A stretch of DNA of 64,000 bases from Sphingobium sp052327305 (GTDB lineage: Bacteria; Pseudomonadota; Alphaproteobacteria; Sphingomonadales; Sphingomonadaceae): the NCBI RefSeq assembly GCF_052327305.1, contig NZ_CP182486.1, positions 434,001-498,000 of the forward strand. Reading direction: 5' to 3'. The translations under genes were made by a program, and so were the position numbers. The notes under the pieces are model-generated. The model ran no database searches, was not told the DNA's origin, and saw only the letters and a program-made list of their open reading frames with translations. This document shows positions 50,125 to 60,451 of this stretch, piece by piece. Numbering within the stretch: position 1 is the stretch's first letter; every line of letters starts with the position of its first letter.

Positions 50125-52419
50125 TTAACGGCGCTTCACCGAGCCGCGCCGCGATGATGTGTGCCGGATATTGTCCGGCCGTCCCCGGCGCTTGATCGGT
50201 CGCCCGCCGCGTGGCCCGCCTCGCATGGGCAGATGGCTGGCGCCTTCCGGCAGCTCGAACCGCAAGGCACCGCTGATCGGGTCCGATTCGATCAAGCGCA
50301 GATCCAGCCGGTCTCCCAGCACGTAGCGCGTGCCCGTATGCTCGCCCTCCAGCGTACGCTCCGCCTCGATATAGTTGAAGCGTTCAGCGCCGAGCGTCGA
50401 AACCGGCACCAGTCCATCGCCCCCCAGCTCCTCCACGGTGGCGAAGAAACCGAAATTCTGGACCCCGGTGATTCGGCACGAAAGCACTTGGCCCACGCGT
50501 TCGGCGAGAAAGGCCGCAACATAGCGGTCGATGGTCTCGCGCTCGGCTTCCATTGCGCGGCGCTCATACTGGCTGATCCGCTCGCCGATCGGAGCCAAAT
50601 CGGCCATGTCCTCGGCCGAGAGCCGGGTCTCGCGCGGGATCGACTTGTCCTGCGGCGCCGGCAGCTCCAGTCCATAGGCGCCGACGAGAGACCGGTGAAC
50701 GAGCAGGTCCGCATAGCGCCGGATGGGCGATGTGAAATGCGCGTAGCTGCCAAGCGCCAGCCCGAAATGGCCGAGGTTGCGCGGACCATAATAAGCCTGG
50801 GTCTGGGAGCGGAGGATCTGCTCCATGATCTGCGGCCTGACCGGGTTATCCGCAGCAATCTTGGCGATGAGCGCATTGAACGTGGCGGGTGTGATGACCT
50901 GACCCAGCGCGAAACCGATATCGAAGGTCGCCAGATACTCCTTGAGCGCGACCAGCTTTTCGCGACCTGGCGCCTCGTGGAGGCGGTACATGACCGGCGC
51001 CTTCTTTGCCTCCAGCGCCTTGGCCGCCGCGACGTTGGCGGTGACCATGAAATCCTCGATGAGCCGGTGCGCATCCAGCCGCTCGCGAATGGCGACGCTG
51101 ACGATTCGCCCTGACTCGTCGATCACTACCCGCCGTTCCGGCAGGTCCAGATCGAGCGGCGAACGGGCATCGCGCGCCTTAGCGAGAGCGCGCCAGCAGT
51201 CCCAGAGCGGTTTCAACGCGCTTTCCGTCATCTCATGCGGCTCGCGGCCGTCGATCGCCGCTTGTGCGCGCTCATAGGGAATGTTCGCCGCCACGCGGAT
51301 GATCGCGCGGGTGAAGCGCCAGGCCGTCACCTTGCCGCCCTTGTCGATGACGAGGTGACAGGCCATTGCTGCCCGGTCCTCGCCCGCACGCAGCGAGCAC
51401 ATGTCCGAAGAAAGCGCATGAGGCAGCATCGGCACCACCCGGTCGGGGAAGTAGACGCTATTGCCGCGCTTGCGCGCCTGCCGGTCGAGCGCAGAGCCGG
51501 CCCGGACATAATAGGAGACGTCGGCGATCGCGACGATTGCCCGGAAACCGCCGGGATTGGCCGGATCATCATCCGGCATGGCCCACACCGCATCGTCGAA
51601 GTCACGCGCGTCCACCGGATCGATTGCGACGATCGGCAGGTGACGCAGATCCTCGCGCTGATCGGCGTGCAGCGGCAAGTCATGCACCTTCGCCGCCTCG
51701 GCTTCCGCTTCCTCGGGGAAATCATGCGGAATGCCATATTTCGCAATGGCGATGAGGCTGAAGCTGCGCGGCAGGAACGGATCGCCCAGCACGTCCGTCA
51801 CACGAGCGGTGATACGCGGCGGTCGGCCAGACGCCTCGGCCAGCACTAGATCGCCCGGCTGTCCCTCGCCGGGATCGCTTATGAGCGTCTCGTTGCGGAT
51901 GCGCTTGTCGACCGGACGCAAAACCAGCCGGCCCCGCTCGTCCTTCGCCAGAACGCCCAGCATCTGCTCAGCAGCGCCGGCGAGTTTCTTCATCGGGTGA
52001 GCGATCCACCCTTTGCCGGCTTCCTCGGTCCGCGCGAGAATCCGATCCCCCACGCCAAGCGCGCCGCGCTTCCCGCGTTCCATCACGCGCAGGCGGGGGA
52101 TGGGAATGCCATCTGCTTCCCAACGCTCCGGCACCGCCAGCGCCTGCCCGTCATCCACGGACACGACCCGCAGCACCGTCACTTTCGGCACGCCGCCCAT
52201 CTTGTGGAAGGCCCGGCCAGGGCCGAGATCGATCAGCCCTTCGTCCGCCATGTCCTTCAGCAGCGCCTTGAGCGCGATCTTCTCCTGACCATGGAGGCCA
52301 AATGCCTTGGCGATCTCGCGCTTGCCGGCCGGCTGGTCCGACGAGGCGATGAAGTCCATCACCTGTTTCGATGTGGGCAGGCCGACGTGCTTTGGGCGAT
52401 GGGGTTTTTTAGGGGGCAT
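50125..52419 (-). CDS. rnr: Ribonuclease R
   Basis: This 764-residue 3'-5' exoribonuclease of the RNB family degrades structured RNA. It opens with a helix-turn-helix (KQVMDFIASSDQPAGKREIAKAFG), then cold-shock domains, the RNB catalytic centre (IDPVDARDFDDAVWA with the metal-binding Asp residues), and a C-terminal S1 domain (VGQVLSCRITGVQNFGFFATVE) ending in a basic tail. The frame extends to 52455; the ATG at 52419 (MPPKKPHRPKHVG) is the likely start. The gene lies downstream of the phosphate transport pair on the same strand. Confidence 0.94.
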   Translation of the reverse strand: MPPKKPHRPKHVGLPTSKQVMDFIASSDQPAGKREIAKAFGLHGQEKIALKALLKDMADEGLIDLGPGRAFHKMGGVPKVTVLRVVSVDDGQALAVPERWEADGIPIPRLRVMERGKRGALGVGDRILARTEEAGKGWIAHPMKKLAGAAEQMLGVLAKDERGRLVLRPVDKRIRNETLISDPGEGQPGDLVLAEASGRPPRITARVTDVLGDPFLPRSFSLIAIAKYGIPHDFPEEAEAEAAKVHDLPLHADQREDLRHLPIVAIDPVDARDFDDAVWAMPDDDPANPGGFRAIVAIADVSYYVRAGSALDRQARKRGNSVYFPDRVVPMLPHALSSDMCSLRAGEDRAAMACHLVIDKGGKVTAWRFTRAIIRVAANIPYERAQAAIDGREPHEMTESALKPLWDCWRALAKARDARSPLDLDLPERRVVIDESGRIVSVAIRERLDAHRLIEDFMVTANVAAAKALEAKKAPVMYRLHEAPGREKLVALKEYLATFDIGFALGQVITPATFNALIAKIAADNPVRPQIMEQILRSQTQAYYGPRNLGHFGLALGSYAHFTSPIRRYADLLVHRSLVGAYGLELPAPQDKSIPRETRLSAEDMADLAPIGERISQYERRAMEAERETIDRYVAAFLAERVGQVLSCRITGVQNFGFFATVEELGGDGLVPVSTLGAERFNYIEAERTLEGEHTGTRYVLGDRLDLRLIESDPISGALRFELPEGASHLPMRGGPRGGRPIKRRGRPDNIRHTSSRRGSVKRR

Positions 52420-52468
52420 GAGTGCCTGATAGGGCGCGCCGGCTCGCCCGTCCAATCCGGACGACGTT

Positions 52469-53482
52469 TCAGAACAAACGGGTCAGGAGATAGAAGAGCG
52501 CGCCCACGGCCGCCGAGGCGGGGATGGTAATGACCCAAGCGACCACGACGCTCTGCGCCACGCCCCAGCGCACGGCAGAGGCGCGGCGCGCCGTCCCCGC
52601 CCCGATCACACAACCAGTGATGGTATGAGTCGTCGAAACCGGGATGCCGAGAAGCGAGGCAGTGAACACCATGACCGATCCGCCCGCCGAGGCGCTAAAG
52701 CCCTGATGTTGCGATAGCTTGGTGATGCGCGAACCCATCGTCTCGATGATCTTCCAGCCGCCGGAGAGAGTGCCCAGCGCAATGGCGATATAGCAGCTGA
52801 TCGCAACCCAGTGCGGCACGTGGAATTCGCCCGAGAGATAACCCGTGGAATAGAGCAGCACAGTGATGATGCCCATCGTCTTCTGCGCGTCGTTGAGGCC
52901 GTGGCTCAGCGAATAGGTCGCCGACGAGAAGAGGTGCAGGCCGCGAAAAATACCCTCGGCCGAGCGCGCCGTCGCGCCCTTGAAGATCCAGCTCGTCGCC
53001 AGCATGATGAGCATGGAGAGGATCATGCCCAGCGTGGGCGAAAGGACGATCGCAATGAGCGTCTTGTTGAGCCCCGACCATTCGATGCCGCTCAACCCCG
53101 CATGTGCTGTCCCCGCCCCGATCAGCCCGCCCACCAATGCGTGACTGCTCGATGAGGGTATGCCCTTCAGCCAGGTGACCACGTTCCAGAACATAGCGCC
53201 AATGAGAGCGCCAAAAACCACGGCGGGCGTGACCAGATCCTTCTGGATGAGGCCGGAGCCGATCGTCTCCGCAACCTTGTGCAGACTGGGAAACATCACA
53301 CTGAGAAAATACGCCGCGAAGTTGAAGCTCGCCGCGAAGGCGACTGCCTGCACCGGCCCCAGCAGCCGGGTCGCAACGACCGTCGCGATCGAATTGGCCG
53401 CGTCATGCAGGCCGTTGAGGAAGTCGAAGGCCAGCGCAACGACGATGAGCCCGATAAGGAGCGGGAGTGCAAGTTCGTGCAT
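52469..53482 (-). CDS. PiT-family inorganic phosphate transporter
   Basis: The 337-residue polytopic carrier has both PiT signature repeats: FDFLNGLHDAANSIATVVATR near the N-terminus and SHGLNDAQKTMGIITVLL in the middle, plus ISTTHTITGCVIGAGTARR-type segments. It imports phosphate (or metal-phosphate) driven by protons. It starts 33 bases after the stop of the Nudix-DUF47 gene and surely forms an operon with it; DUF47 proteins are the usual partners of PiT carriers. Confidence 0.94.
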   Translation of the reverse strand: MHELALPLLIGLIVVALAFDFLNGLHDAANSIATVVATRLLGPVQAVAFAASFNFAAYFLSVMFPSLHKVAETIGSGLIQKDLVTPAVVFGALIGAMFWNVVTWLKGIPSSSSHALVGGLIGAGTAHAGLSGIEWSGLNKTLIAIVLSPTLGMILSMLIMLATSWIFKGATARSAEGIFRGLHLFSSATYSLSHGLNDAQKTMGIITVLLYSTGYLSGEFHVPHWVAISCYIAIALGTLSGGWKIIETMGSRITKLSQHQGFSASAGGSVMVFTASLLGIPVSTTHTITGCVIGAGTARRASAVRWGVAQSVVVAWVITIPASAAVGALFYLLTRLF

Positions 53483-53515
53483 CAGCCCTGCTCCCGCGTC
53501 GTCGACAGGACCGGA

Positions 53516-54622
53516 TCAGGCATGGTCGATGACGATGCCGTCAATTTCGTTGGCGACGTCCTCAAGCGCATCGACGATCCGCTCGAGATGCTTGTAGATC
53601 TCGCGCTTGACGATGAACTGGAGCGTCTCCCCGTCGCCCACGTCCTTGAACGCCCGCTTGATCCCGGCGTCGTGAATGTCGTCGGCATGGCCTTCCATGC
53701 GGACCAGCCGTTCGGTCAACTCGTGAAGTCGCCCGCCATTCTTCGCCACATCCCGCAGAAGTGGCATTGCTTCGGCCGTCAGCCGCGCGGCATCGACGAT
53801 GATCGCGGCCATGTCGCGCATTTCGTCATCGAACACCGTGACTTCATAAAGGTCGATCGCCGCCGCTGCTGAGTGCATCTCGTCGATCGAATCGTCCATC
53901 GCGCTGATAAGCGACGTGATCGCACCGCGATCGAACGGGGTAAGGAAGGTCTTGCGCACGCTCTGCAGCACGTCGCGAATGATATCGTCCGCGTCGTTTT
54001 CCCGCTCGATGATTTCGCGGATGTGGTCCGCGCGCGCCGGCCCACCCTGCAGCAGTCGCGCCAGCGCATCTGCCGCCGCCGTGATCGTCAGGGCGTGAGC
54101 CTCGAAAAGCTCGAAGAAATTGCCTGTCTTGGGGAGCAGGCGCTGGAACCAGCCAAACATGGCACTTACCTTCGATTTCTGCGCCACGGCGACCAGCATG
54201 TTGGTCCGCCGGGTCGCGGCGTTGAACTGGGATGCGGCGAACGAGCGGATGAGATCCCGCAGATCCTCCTCATCGACGGCCTCGGCAGCCTCGGCGAGGG
54301 TAAACCAGCGCCGCTCGCGTTGCGTCTTTTCCTTCCACTCGTCGAGTTCATCCGTCACCGAAAGCGGGAAGACCTCCACGTCTACCATCAGCGATGCACC
54401 GTTCGACCGGCGCTTGCGATAGCGATAGGAGCCGATCGAGGTGGGGCACACGGGACCGAGGACACCGGCTTCTTCCTCCGCCTCGTTAGCCGCCGCGTTA
54501 TGTGACGATGCCCCGGTCTGCGCGTTGCCCTTGGGAATCACCCACCGCCCCGTCCCCCTGGAGGTGACAAGCAGGATACGCACCGGCGCATCGATGGCGG
54601 TCCCCTCGGTGCGATAAGGCAA
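53516..54622 (-). CDS. Nudix hydrolase - DUF47 (PhoU-like) fusion protein
   Basis: One uninterrupted frame of 368 residues joins two domains normally found as separate proteins. Residues 1-150 are a Nudix fold (GRWVIPKGNAQTG...NEAEEEAGVLG), close to the diphosphoinositol/diadenosine-polyphosphate type in WVIPKG and GSYRYRK; the Nudix box keeps Glu 16, 19 and 20 of the motif, but the usual E7 and R15 are Ala and Asn. Residues 155-368 (from MFGWFQRLLPKTGNFFELFEAH) are a DUF47 helical bundle, the partner of PiT phosphate carriers. AAGG eight bases before this inner ATG (54160) could let DUF47 be made alone. No canonical start other than TTG 54622 is in frame; an ATC at 54640 after GGGAG is possible. 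Downstream is the PiT gene. Confidence 0.85.
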   Translation of the reverse strand: MPYRTEGTAIDAPVRILLVTSRGTGRWVIPKGNAQTGASSHNAAANEAEEEAGVLGPVCPTSIGSYRYRKRRSNGASLMVDVEVFPLSVTDELDEWKEKTQRERRWFTLAEAAEAVDEEDLRDLIRSFAASQFNAATRRTNMLVAVAQKSKVSAMFGWFQRLLPKTGNFFELFEAHALTITAAADALARLLQGGPARADHIREIIERENDADDIIRDVLQSVRKTFLTPFDRGAITSLISAMDDSIDEMHSAAAAIDLYEVTVFDDEMRDMAAIIVDAARLTAEAMPLLRDVAKNGGRLHELTERLVRMEGHADDIHDAGIKRAFKDVGDGETLQFIVKREIYKHLERIVDALEDVANEIDGIVIDHA

Positions 54623-54762
54623 GGCGGCAATCTGGCGGATGACAAGCTCCCGATGAACTGCGGGACCGATGCCCCATCCGGGCGAATGTTACAATCCTGT
54701 GACTAGGTGGTGTGACTCAAAGATCCACGAACTGTCGCCCTGCTGCCACCCCGCAAAGGGCT

Positions 54763-56295
54763 TTAGTAGCTGCGCCCGACCAGCACGCGCTCCACTGCTG
54801 GCGCGCCTGTGAAGATGCACGCCCCGGTCACCGCGCCAGCATCGAGCGGTACGTTGCGCAGGGTGAGCTTTTCGCCCTTGAGCCACTGGACGACCCCTTC
54901 CAGCGCATCGCCGGTTGGCCGGGACCAGCTCACTTCCGCCCAGCCGGGCTTGGATGAAGCGTCGAAGAACGCCTTGAGCGCGGCCTTGTCCGTGATCGAG
55001 CGGTCGATGCGCGCATCGAGAAATTGGCGGGCGCTGGCGTGAAGCGTTTCCTGAATAGACTTTAGTATATCAGCCGCGCCCGCCACGAAGGCTTCGCGCG
55101 AGACGATCTCGCTCGCCGTCTTGCCGGCGTCATTATAGAGGCGATCACGCCGCAGAACCGAAACATTGCCGCCGGCGACATCGCGTCCGCCGACTTCGAC
55201 GATGACCGGAGCGCCCTTCTTGACCCAGCCCCAGCGCTTGTTCGCTGCCTTCACGGGCTTCTTGTCGAAGAGAACACGGACAGGTTCGTCAAACACGGTC
55301 ACGCCGCCCAGCGCCTTCGCCAGTTCCCCGCAATAGTCGATCACAGCCTCGTCTTCAGGCGTATCGCGCAGCATGGGCACGATGATGACCTGATGCGGCG
55401 CGATCTGCGGCGGGCAGCGCAGTCCGTCGTCGTCGCCATGGACCATGATGACGCCGCCGATCATCCGTGTCGAAACGCCCCAGCTCGTCGTGTGGCAGAG
55501 CGTCTGCTGACCTTCCTGATTCTGATACTGGATGCCTGCCGCCTGCGCGAAGCCAGTGCCCAGATAATGGGACGTGCCCGCTTGCAGCGCCTTGCCATCC
55601 TGCATCATCGCCTCGATCGAGTACGTCGCCACGGCGCCGGGGAAGCGTTCGTTCTCCGGCTTCTCGCCTGCAACGACCGGTATAGCCAGCACAGCCTCGG
55701 CGAAGTCGCGATACATCTCCAGCGCGCGCATCGTCTCGGTGCGTGCGTCCGCCTCGTCGGCATGGGCGGTGTGCCCCTCCTGCCAGAGGAACTCGCTGGT
55801 GCGCAGGAACATGCGGGTGCGCATCTCCCAGCGCACGACATTCGCCCACTGGTTGGTGAGCAGCGGCAGATCGCGCCAGCTTTGCACCCAGCGCGCCATT
55901 GCCTTACCGATCACCGTTTCGGATGTCGGGCGCACGACCAGCGGCTCTTCCAGCTTGCTGTCGGGATCGGGCACCAGCTTGCCGTCGACACCCTTGAGGC
56001 GGTGGTGAGTGACGACCGCCATCTCCTTGGCGAAGCCTTCCACATGATCCGCTTCCTCTGCGAAGAAGCTCAAGGGAATGAACAGCGGGAAGTAGCAGTT
56101 TTCGACACCGGCCGCCTTGATGCGGGCATCCATCAGCTTCTGGATGCGCTCCCAGATGCCATAGCCCCATGGGCGGATGACCATGCAGCCGCGCACACCG
56201 CTTTCCTCGGCGAGGTCAGCCTCGCTGATAACCGCCTGATACCATGCCGCGAAATCGGCTTCGCGCGTAACGGGAAGGGCGTGCTTGATCGCCAT
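54763..56295 (-). CDS. proS: Prolyl-tRNA synthetase (archaeal/eukaryotic-like short form)
   Basis: The 510-residue class II synthetase charges tRNA-Pro. It has motif 2 in VVRWEMRTRMFLRTSEFLWQEG, motif 3 near the GDDDGLRCPP loop, and LVVRPTSETVIGK; it lacks the inserted editing domain of the long bacterial form, and so belongs to the ProRS type related to archaeal and eukaryotic enzymes. The start at 56295 (MAIKHALPVTREADFAAWYQ) is taken; the frame runs 14 codons further without support. The upstream intergenic region holds no obvious T-box or leader. Confidence 0.94.
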   Translation of the reverse strand: MAIKHALPVTREADFAAWYQAVISEADLAEESGVRGCMVIRPWGYGIWERIQKLMDARIKAAGVENCYFPLFIPLSFFAEEADHVEGFAKEMAVVTHHRLKGVDGKLVPDPDSKLEEPLVVRPTSETVIGKAMARWVQSWRDLPLLTNQWANVVRWEMRTRMFLRTSEFLWQEGHTAHADEADARTETMRALEMYRDFAEAVLAIPVVAGEKPENERFPGAVATYSIEAMMQDGKALQAGTSHYLGTGFAQAAGIQYQNQEGQQTLCHTTSWGVSTRMIGGVIMVHGDDDGLRCPPQIAPHQVIIVPMLRDTPEDEAVIDYCGELAKALGGVTVFDEPVRVLFDKKPVKAANKRWGWVKKGAPVIVEVGGRDVAGGNVSVLRRDRLYNDAGKTASEIVSREAFVAGAADILKSIQETLHASARQFLDARIDRSITDKAALKAFFDASSKPGWAEVSWSRPTGDALEGVVQWLKGEKLTLRNVPLDAGAVTGACIFTGAPAVERVLVGRSY

Positions 56296-56431
56296 GACAG
56301 TCTTGATCCGAAATAATGAAAATCGCTCCGGCATCACGACCGGAGCGCGTGGCCCTTAGCGCAGGGTCAAGGGATGGGTCGAGGGCAAAAGCGGGCGACA
56401 ACCGAATGCTGTCGCCGCGCAGAGACCGCCC

Positions 56432-56992
56432 TTATGACTTGTCGCTCAGCTTTTCGATCTTCGCGTTAAGCGCGGCAAGCTGAGCCTTGAGATCGGCCAT
56501 GTCGTCCGGCGCGGCTTCCGTCTTGACCGGAGCGGGCTTCACATTGGTGGAGAAAGCCGAAGCCGCAGCATTCAGCATTTCCATGTTGCGCTTGGCGATC
56601 TCCGCGAACGGACCGCCAGCGAACGCGCCCTCCATCGCCTGCTGGAACTGCTGCTGGTTCTTGCGGAACGCCTCCATGCTGGCTTCCAGATATTGCGGCA
56701 CCATCGATTGCATGGAGTTGCCGTAAAGCGAAATAAGCTGCCGCAGGAAGTTGACCGGAAGCAGATTCTCGCCCCGCTGTTCTTCTTCCATGATGATCTG
56801 GGTCAGCACGCTATGGGTGATGTCGTCGCCCGTCTTCGCGTCCACGACAACGAAGTCGCGGCCCTCGCGGGTCATCTGCGAAAGCAGCTCTAACGTGATG
56901 TAGCTGGATGTCTCGGTATCGTAGAGGCGCCGATTGGCGTACTTCTTGATAATAACGGTCCCCGACTCATTTGCCGGTTTCGATTTTGCCAT
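56432..56992 (-). CDS. phaR: Polyhydroxyalkanoate synthesis repressor PhaR
   Basis: PhaR binds PHA granules and represses phasin and PHA genes. The 186-residue protein has the PHB accumulation regulatory N-terminal domain (IIKKYANRRLYDTETSSYITLELL), a second helical region (LLPVNFLRQLISLYGNSMQSMVPQYLEASM), and a Lys/Ala-rich tail. Upstream lies AGAAGGG three bases before the ATG. The ATG (minus 56990-56992) overlaps the ATG of the divergent PhaC-like gene by two bases in a CATG palindrome, so each gene's leader lies in the other's coding sequence. Confidence 0.93.
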   Translation of the reverse strand: MAKSKPANESGTVIIKKYANRRLYDTETSSYITLELLSQMTREGRDFVVVDAKTGDDITHSVLTQIIMEEEQRGENLLPVNFLRQLISLYGNSMQSMVPQYLEASMEAFRKNQQQFQQAMEGAFAGGPFAEIAKRNMEMLNAAASAFSTNVKPAPVKTEAAPDDMADLKAQLAALNAKIEKLSDKS

Positions 56993-58097
56993 GAACCCTT
57001 CTCCACCCGTTTCTGCCAGCATAGCATCAAGGCTTGTCGCGGCGCAACATGGCCCGCGGCCGCTTCCGCTCTTTCTTTCGCTAATTTGGCAGCATACGCA
57101 GCATGATGCTCCGTTGCGGGACAAGGCGCTGGCCGGCCTGCGTCGATACCAACAGGCTTTGCGCCCTGCGCCGCCTACCCGGCTGGAGGTGAGCGCGGAC
57201 GGCCGCGCACGCCTGTTGCGCCCACAAATGCCCGACGACGCGCCCGTCGCCGGCCCGCCGGTCATCCTGGTGCCGTCTCTTATTAACGCTCCGGACGTCA
57301 TGGACATATCCCATGATCGGTCTTTGCTGCGCTTCTTGCTGCGCAGCGGAGTGAACGCGATGCTGGTCGACTGGGGTTCGCCCGACCCGGAAGACCGTGA
57401 CCTCGATCTTGCAGGTCATGTCGAGCAGTTGCTTCTGCCGCTTCTCGATACGCTCGACAGCCCGCCCATTCTCGTCGGCTACTGCCTTGGGGGTACGCTC
57501 GCTCTCGCCGCCGGTGCCGCACTGGAGGCGGCTGGCACGCCTGCCCGCGCCGTCGCCACCATTGCCGCGCCGTGGCGCTTTAGCGGTTATGACGAGGCGT
57601 TCAGAGCAGAGGCACAGCGCATCTGGGAGGGCGTGAAGCCCGTGTGCGAAACGCTTGGTCAGGTGCCGATGGAAGTTCTTCAGACGGGCTTCTGGTCGCT
57701 CGACCCCGTGCGCACAGTCAGCAAATATGCCGCCTTTGCAGACATGGAGGAGGCATCGCCCGCTTATCGCGCCTTCATCACGCTGGAGGACTGGGCGAAT
57801 GCCGGTGCTCCTCTCACTCTTGCGACCGGCAGAGATCTCGTCGAGCGCTGCTACGGCACCGACGAACCGGGCACAGGGAGGTGGTCAGTCGCCGGCACGA
57901 TCGCCACGCCGCAAGCCCTCGCCTGCCCCACGCTCGCCATCGCCTCGACCACGGACAGGATCGTTCCGTCCACCGCGACCCCGCCCCTGCGCGAGCGGAT
58001 CGACCTTGCGCTGGGTCATGTCGGCATGATGGTCGGCGGACGGGCCGAGAATGCTCTTTTCAGGCCGCTTGCCGACTGGATCGCCCGGCACAGCTAA
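56991..58097 (+). CDS. Short PhaC-like alpha/beta hydrolase (PHA synthase-type)
   Basis: The 368-residue alpha/beta hydrolase has the PHA-synthase nucleophile box GYCLGGTLAL with Cys in place of Ser, the VDWG turn, an acidic residue in IASTTDRIVP and a His in LGHVGMMVG, a full Cys-Asp-His triad. At this length it resembles class III PhaC, which normally needs a PhaE partner, rather than the class I enzyme of about 580 residues; a PhaE gene is not seen. It may make or handle short PHA or act as a depolymerase-like hydrolase. A TTG at 56934 is an alternative start; no ribosome site precedes the ATG. Confidence 0.82.
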   Translation: MNPSPPVSASIASRLVAAQHGPRPLPLFLSLIWQHTQHDAPLRDKALAGLRRYQQALRPAPPTRLEVSADGRARLLRPQMPDDAPVAGPPVILVPSLINAPDVMDISHDRSLLRFLLRSGVNAMLVDWGSPDPEDRDLDLAGHVEQLLLPLLDTLDSPPILVGYCLGGTLALAAGAALEAAGTPARAVATIAAPWRFSGYDEAFRAEAQRIWEGVKPVCETLGQVPMEVLQTGFWSLDPVRTVSKYAAFADMEEASPAYRAFITLEDWANAGAPLTLATGRDLVERCYGTDEPGTGRWSVAGTIATPQALACPTLAIASTTDRIVPSTATPPLRERIDLALGHVGMMVGGRAENALFRPLADWIARHS

Positions 58098-58220
58098 GCG
58101 CGAAAGCGAACCTCGTGCGGGGTTTCCCGCCCGCTCGACTTCGCCTAGAGGCGTTCCCATATTCGATCTTGCCATATCCGATCTATAACGGCGCGTCCGC
58201 GCCCCGAGGAGACAGCTGAC

Positions 58221-59393
<1,173 letters not shown>

Positions 59394-59394
59394 G

Positions 59395-60441
59395 CTAGCG
59401 CCAGATCCTTTCGTATCGCCGCCCGAGACCGGTCAGCAGTTCGTATTGCGAGAGGCCGGAGCGGGCGGCGGCGGTCGGGAGATCGAAGGCGATCTCCAGC
59501 CAGTCGCCCTCGCGAAGATGCGCGGCCGCGGTCACGTCGATCGCGATTAGATCCATCGAAACCCGGCCAACAAGCGGCAGGCGCAAATCCTGGAACAGCG
59601 CGAGACCCTTGCCGGAGAAACCGCGCAGATAGCCGTCGGCATAGCCGAGATTGAGGATCGCCAGTTCCCGGTCCTCGTGCGCTACATAAGTGGCGCCGTA
59701 GCCGACTGTCTCGCCCCCGCGTACAGTACGCCGCTGGAGGATCTGCGCTCGCGGCCTAACCACCTGCGAAATATGCCCGCTCGCCTCGCCGCGAGGGACG
59801 CCGCCATAAAGCGCGAGACCAGGGCGGGTAAGATCGAAATGATAGTCCGGCCCCAAGCAGATCCCCGCACTATTGGCCAGACTGCGCCGCCGCGCACCAA
59901 TCCCGGCCGAAAGGCCGATAAACGTAGCGAGCTGCTCGCTATTCATTGGGCTTTCTTCGTCCCCGCAGGCGAGGTGGCTCATCACCGTCTCGATCGTGAG
60001 GCCGCTGAGCAGGGCACGGCTGGCCTGCGTGGGCGGCAGGCCAAGCCGGTTCATGCCTGTGTCGATCATGACATCGCACGCGCCGCCCCCGGCCGCCTTC
60101 CACCGGGCAACCTGATCTGGGGAATTGAGGACCGGCCGCGCGGGGGATTCAAGCGCGAAGGGCATGTCCTCCTCGCGCACGCCGTGGAGCACGGATAGCG
60201 AGGCACCACCGAGATAAGGCAGCACGTCCGCCGCTTCGCCCCACGTCGCGACGAAGAAGTCGCGGCAACCCTCGGCGAGGAGATGGCCCACCACCTCGCG
60301 CGCGCCCAAGCAATAGCCGTTCGCCTTGATCGCCGCGCCACATGCCGCCACGCCGCTCTGCCTGGCCAGCCAGCGCCAGTTCGCGCGCAGTGCCGCGCTG
60401 TCGAGATCAAGCGCCAGCGGCGCGGGGGGCAAATCGAGCAT
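59395..60441 (-). CDS. alr: Alanine racemase
   Basis: The 348-residue PLP enzyme makes D-alanine for peptidoglycan. The PLP-Lys lies in AAIKANGYCLGAREV, the catalytic Tyr in GETVGYGATYVA, and LGYADGYLRGFSGKG is the Alr-type central segment. The start at 60441 (MLDLPPAPLALDLDS) is preferred; a start at 60489 would overlap the transporter gene. It is convergent with the thiolase and on the same strand as the transporter, ten bases apart. Confidence 0.92.
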   Translation of the reverse strand: MLDLPPAPLALDLDSAALRANWRWLARQSGVAACGAAIKANGYCLGAREVVGHLLAEGCRDFFVATWGEAADVLPYLGGASLSVLHGVREEDMPFALESPARPVLNSPDQVARWKAAGGGACDVMIDTGMNRLGLPPTQASRALLSGLTIETVMSHLACGDEESPMNSEQLATFIGLSAGIGARRRSLANSAGICLGPDYHFDLTRPGLALYGGVPRGEASGHISQVVRPRAQILQRRTVRGGETVGYGATYVAHEDRELAILNLGYADGYLRGFSGKGLALFQDLRLPLVGRVSMDLIAIDVTAAAHLREGDWLEIAFDLPTAAARSGLSQYELLTGLGRRYERIWR

Positions 60442-60451
60442 GATGGGGGAG

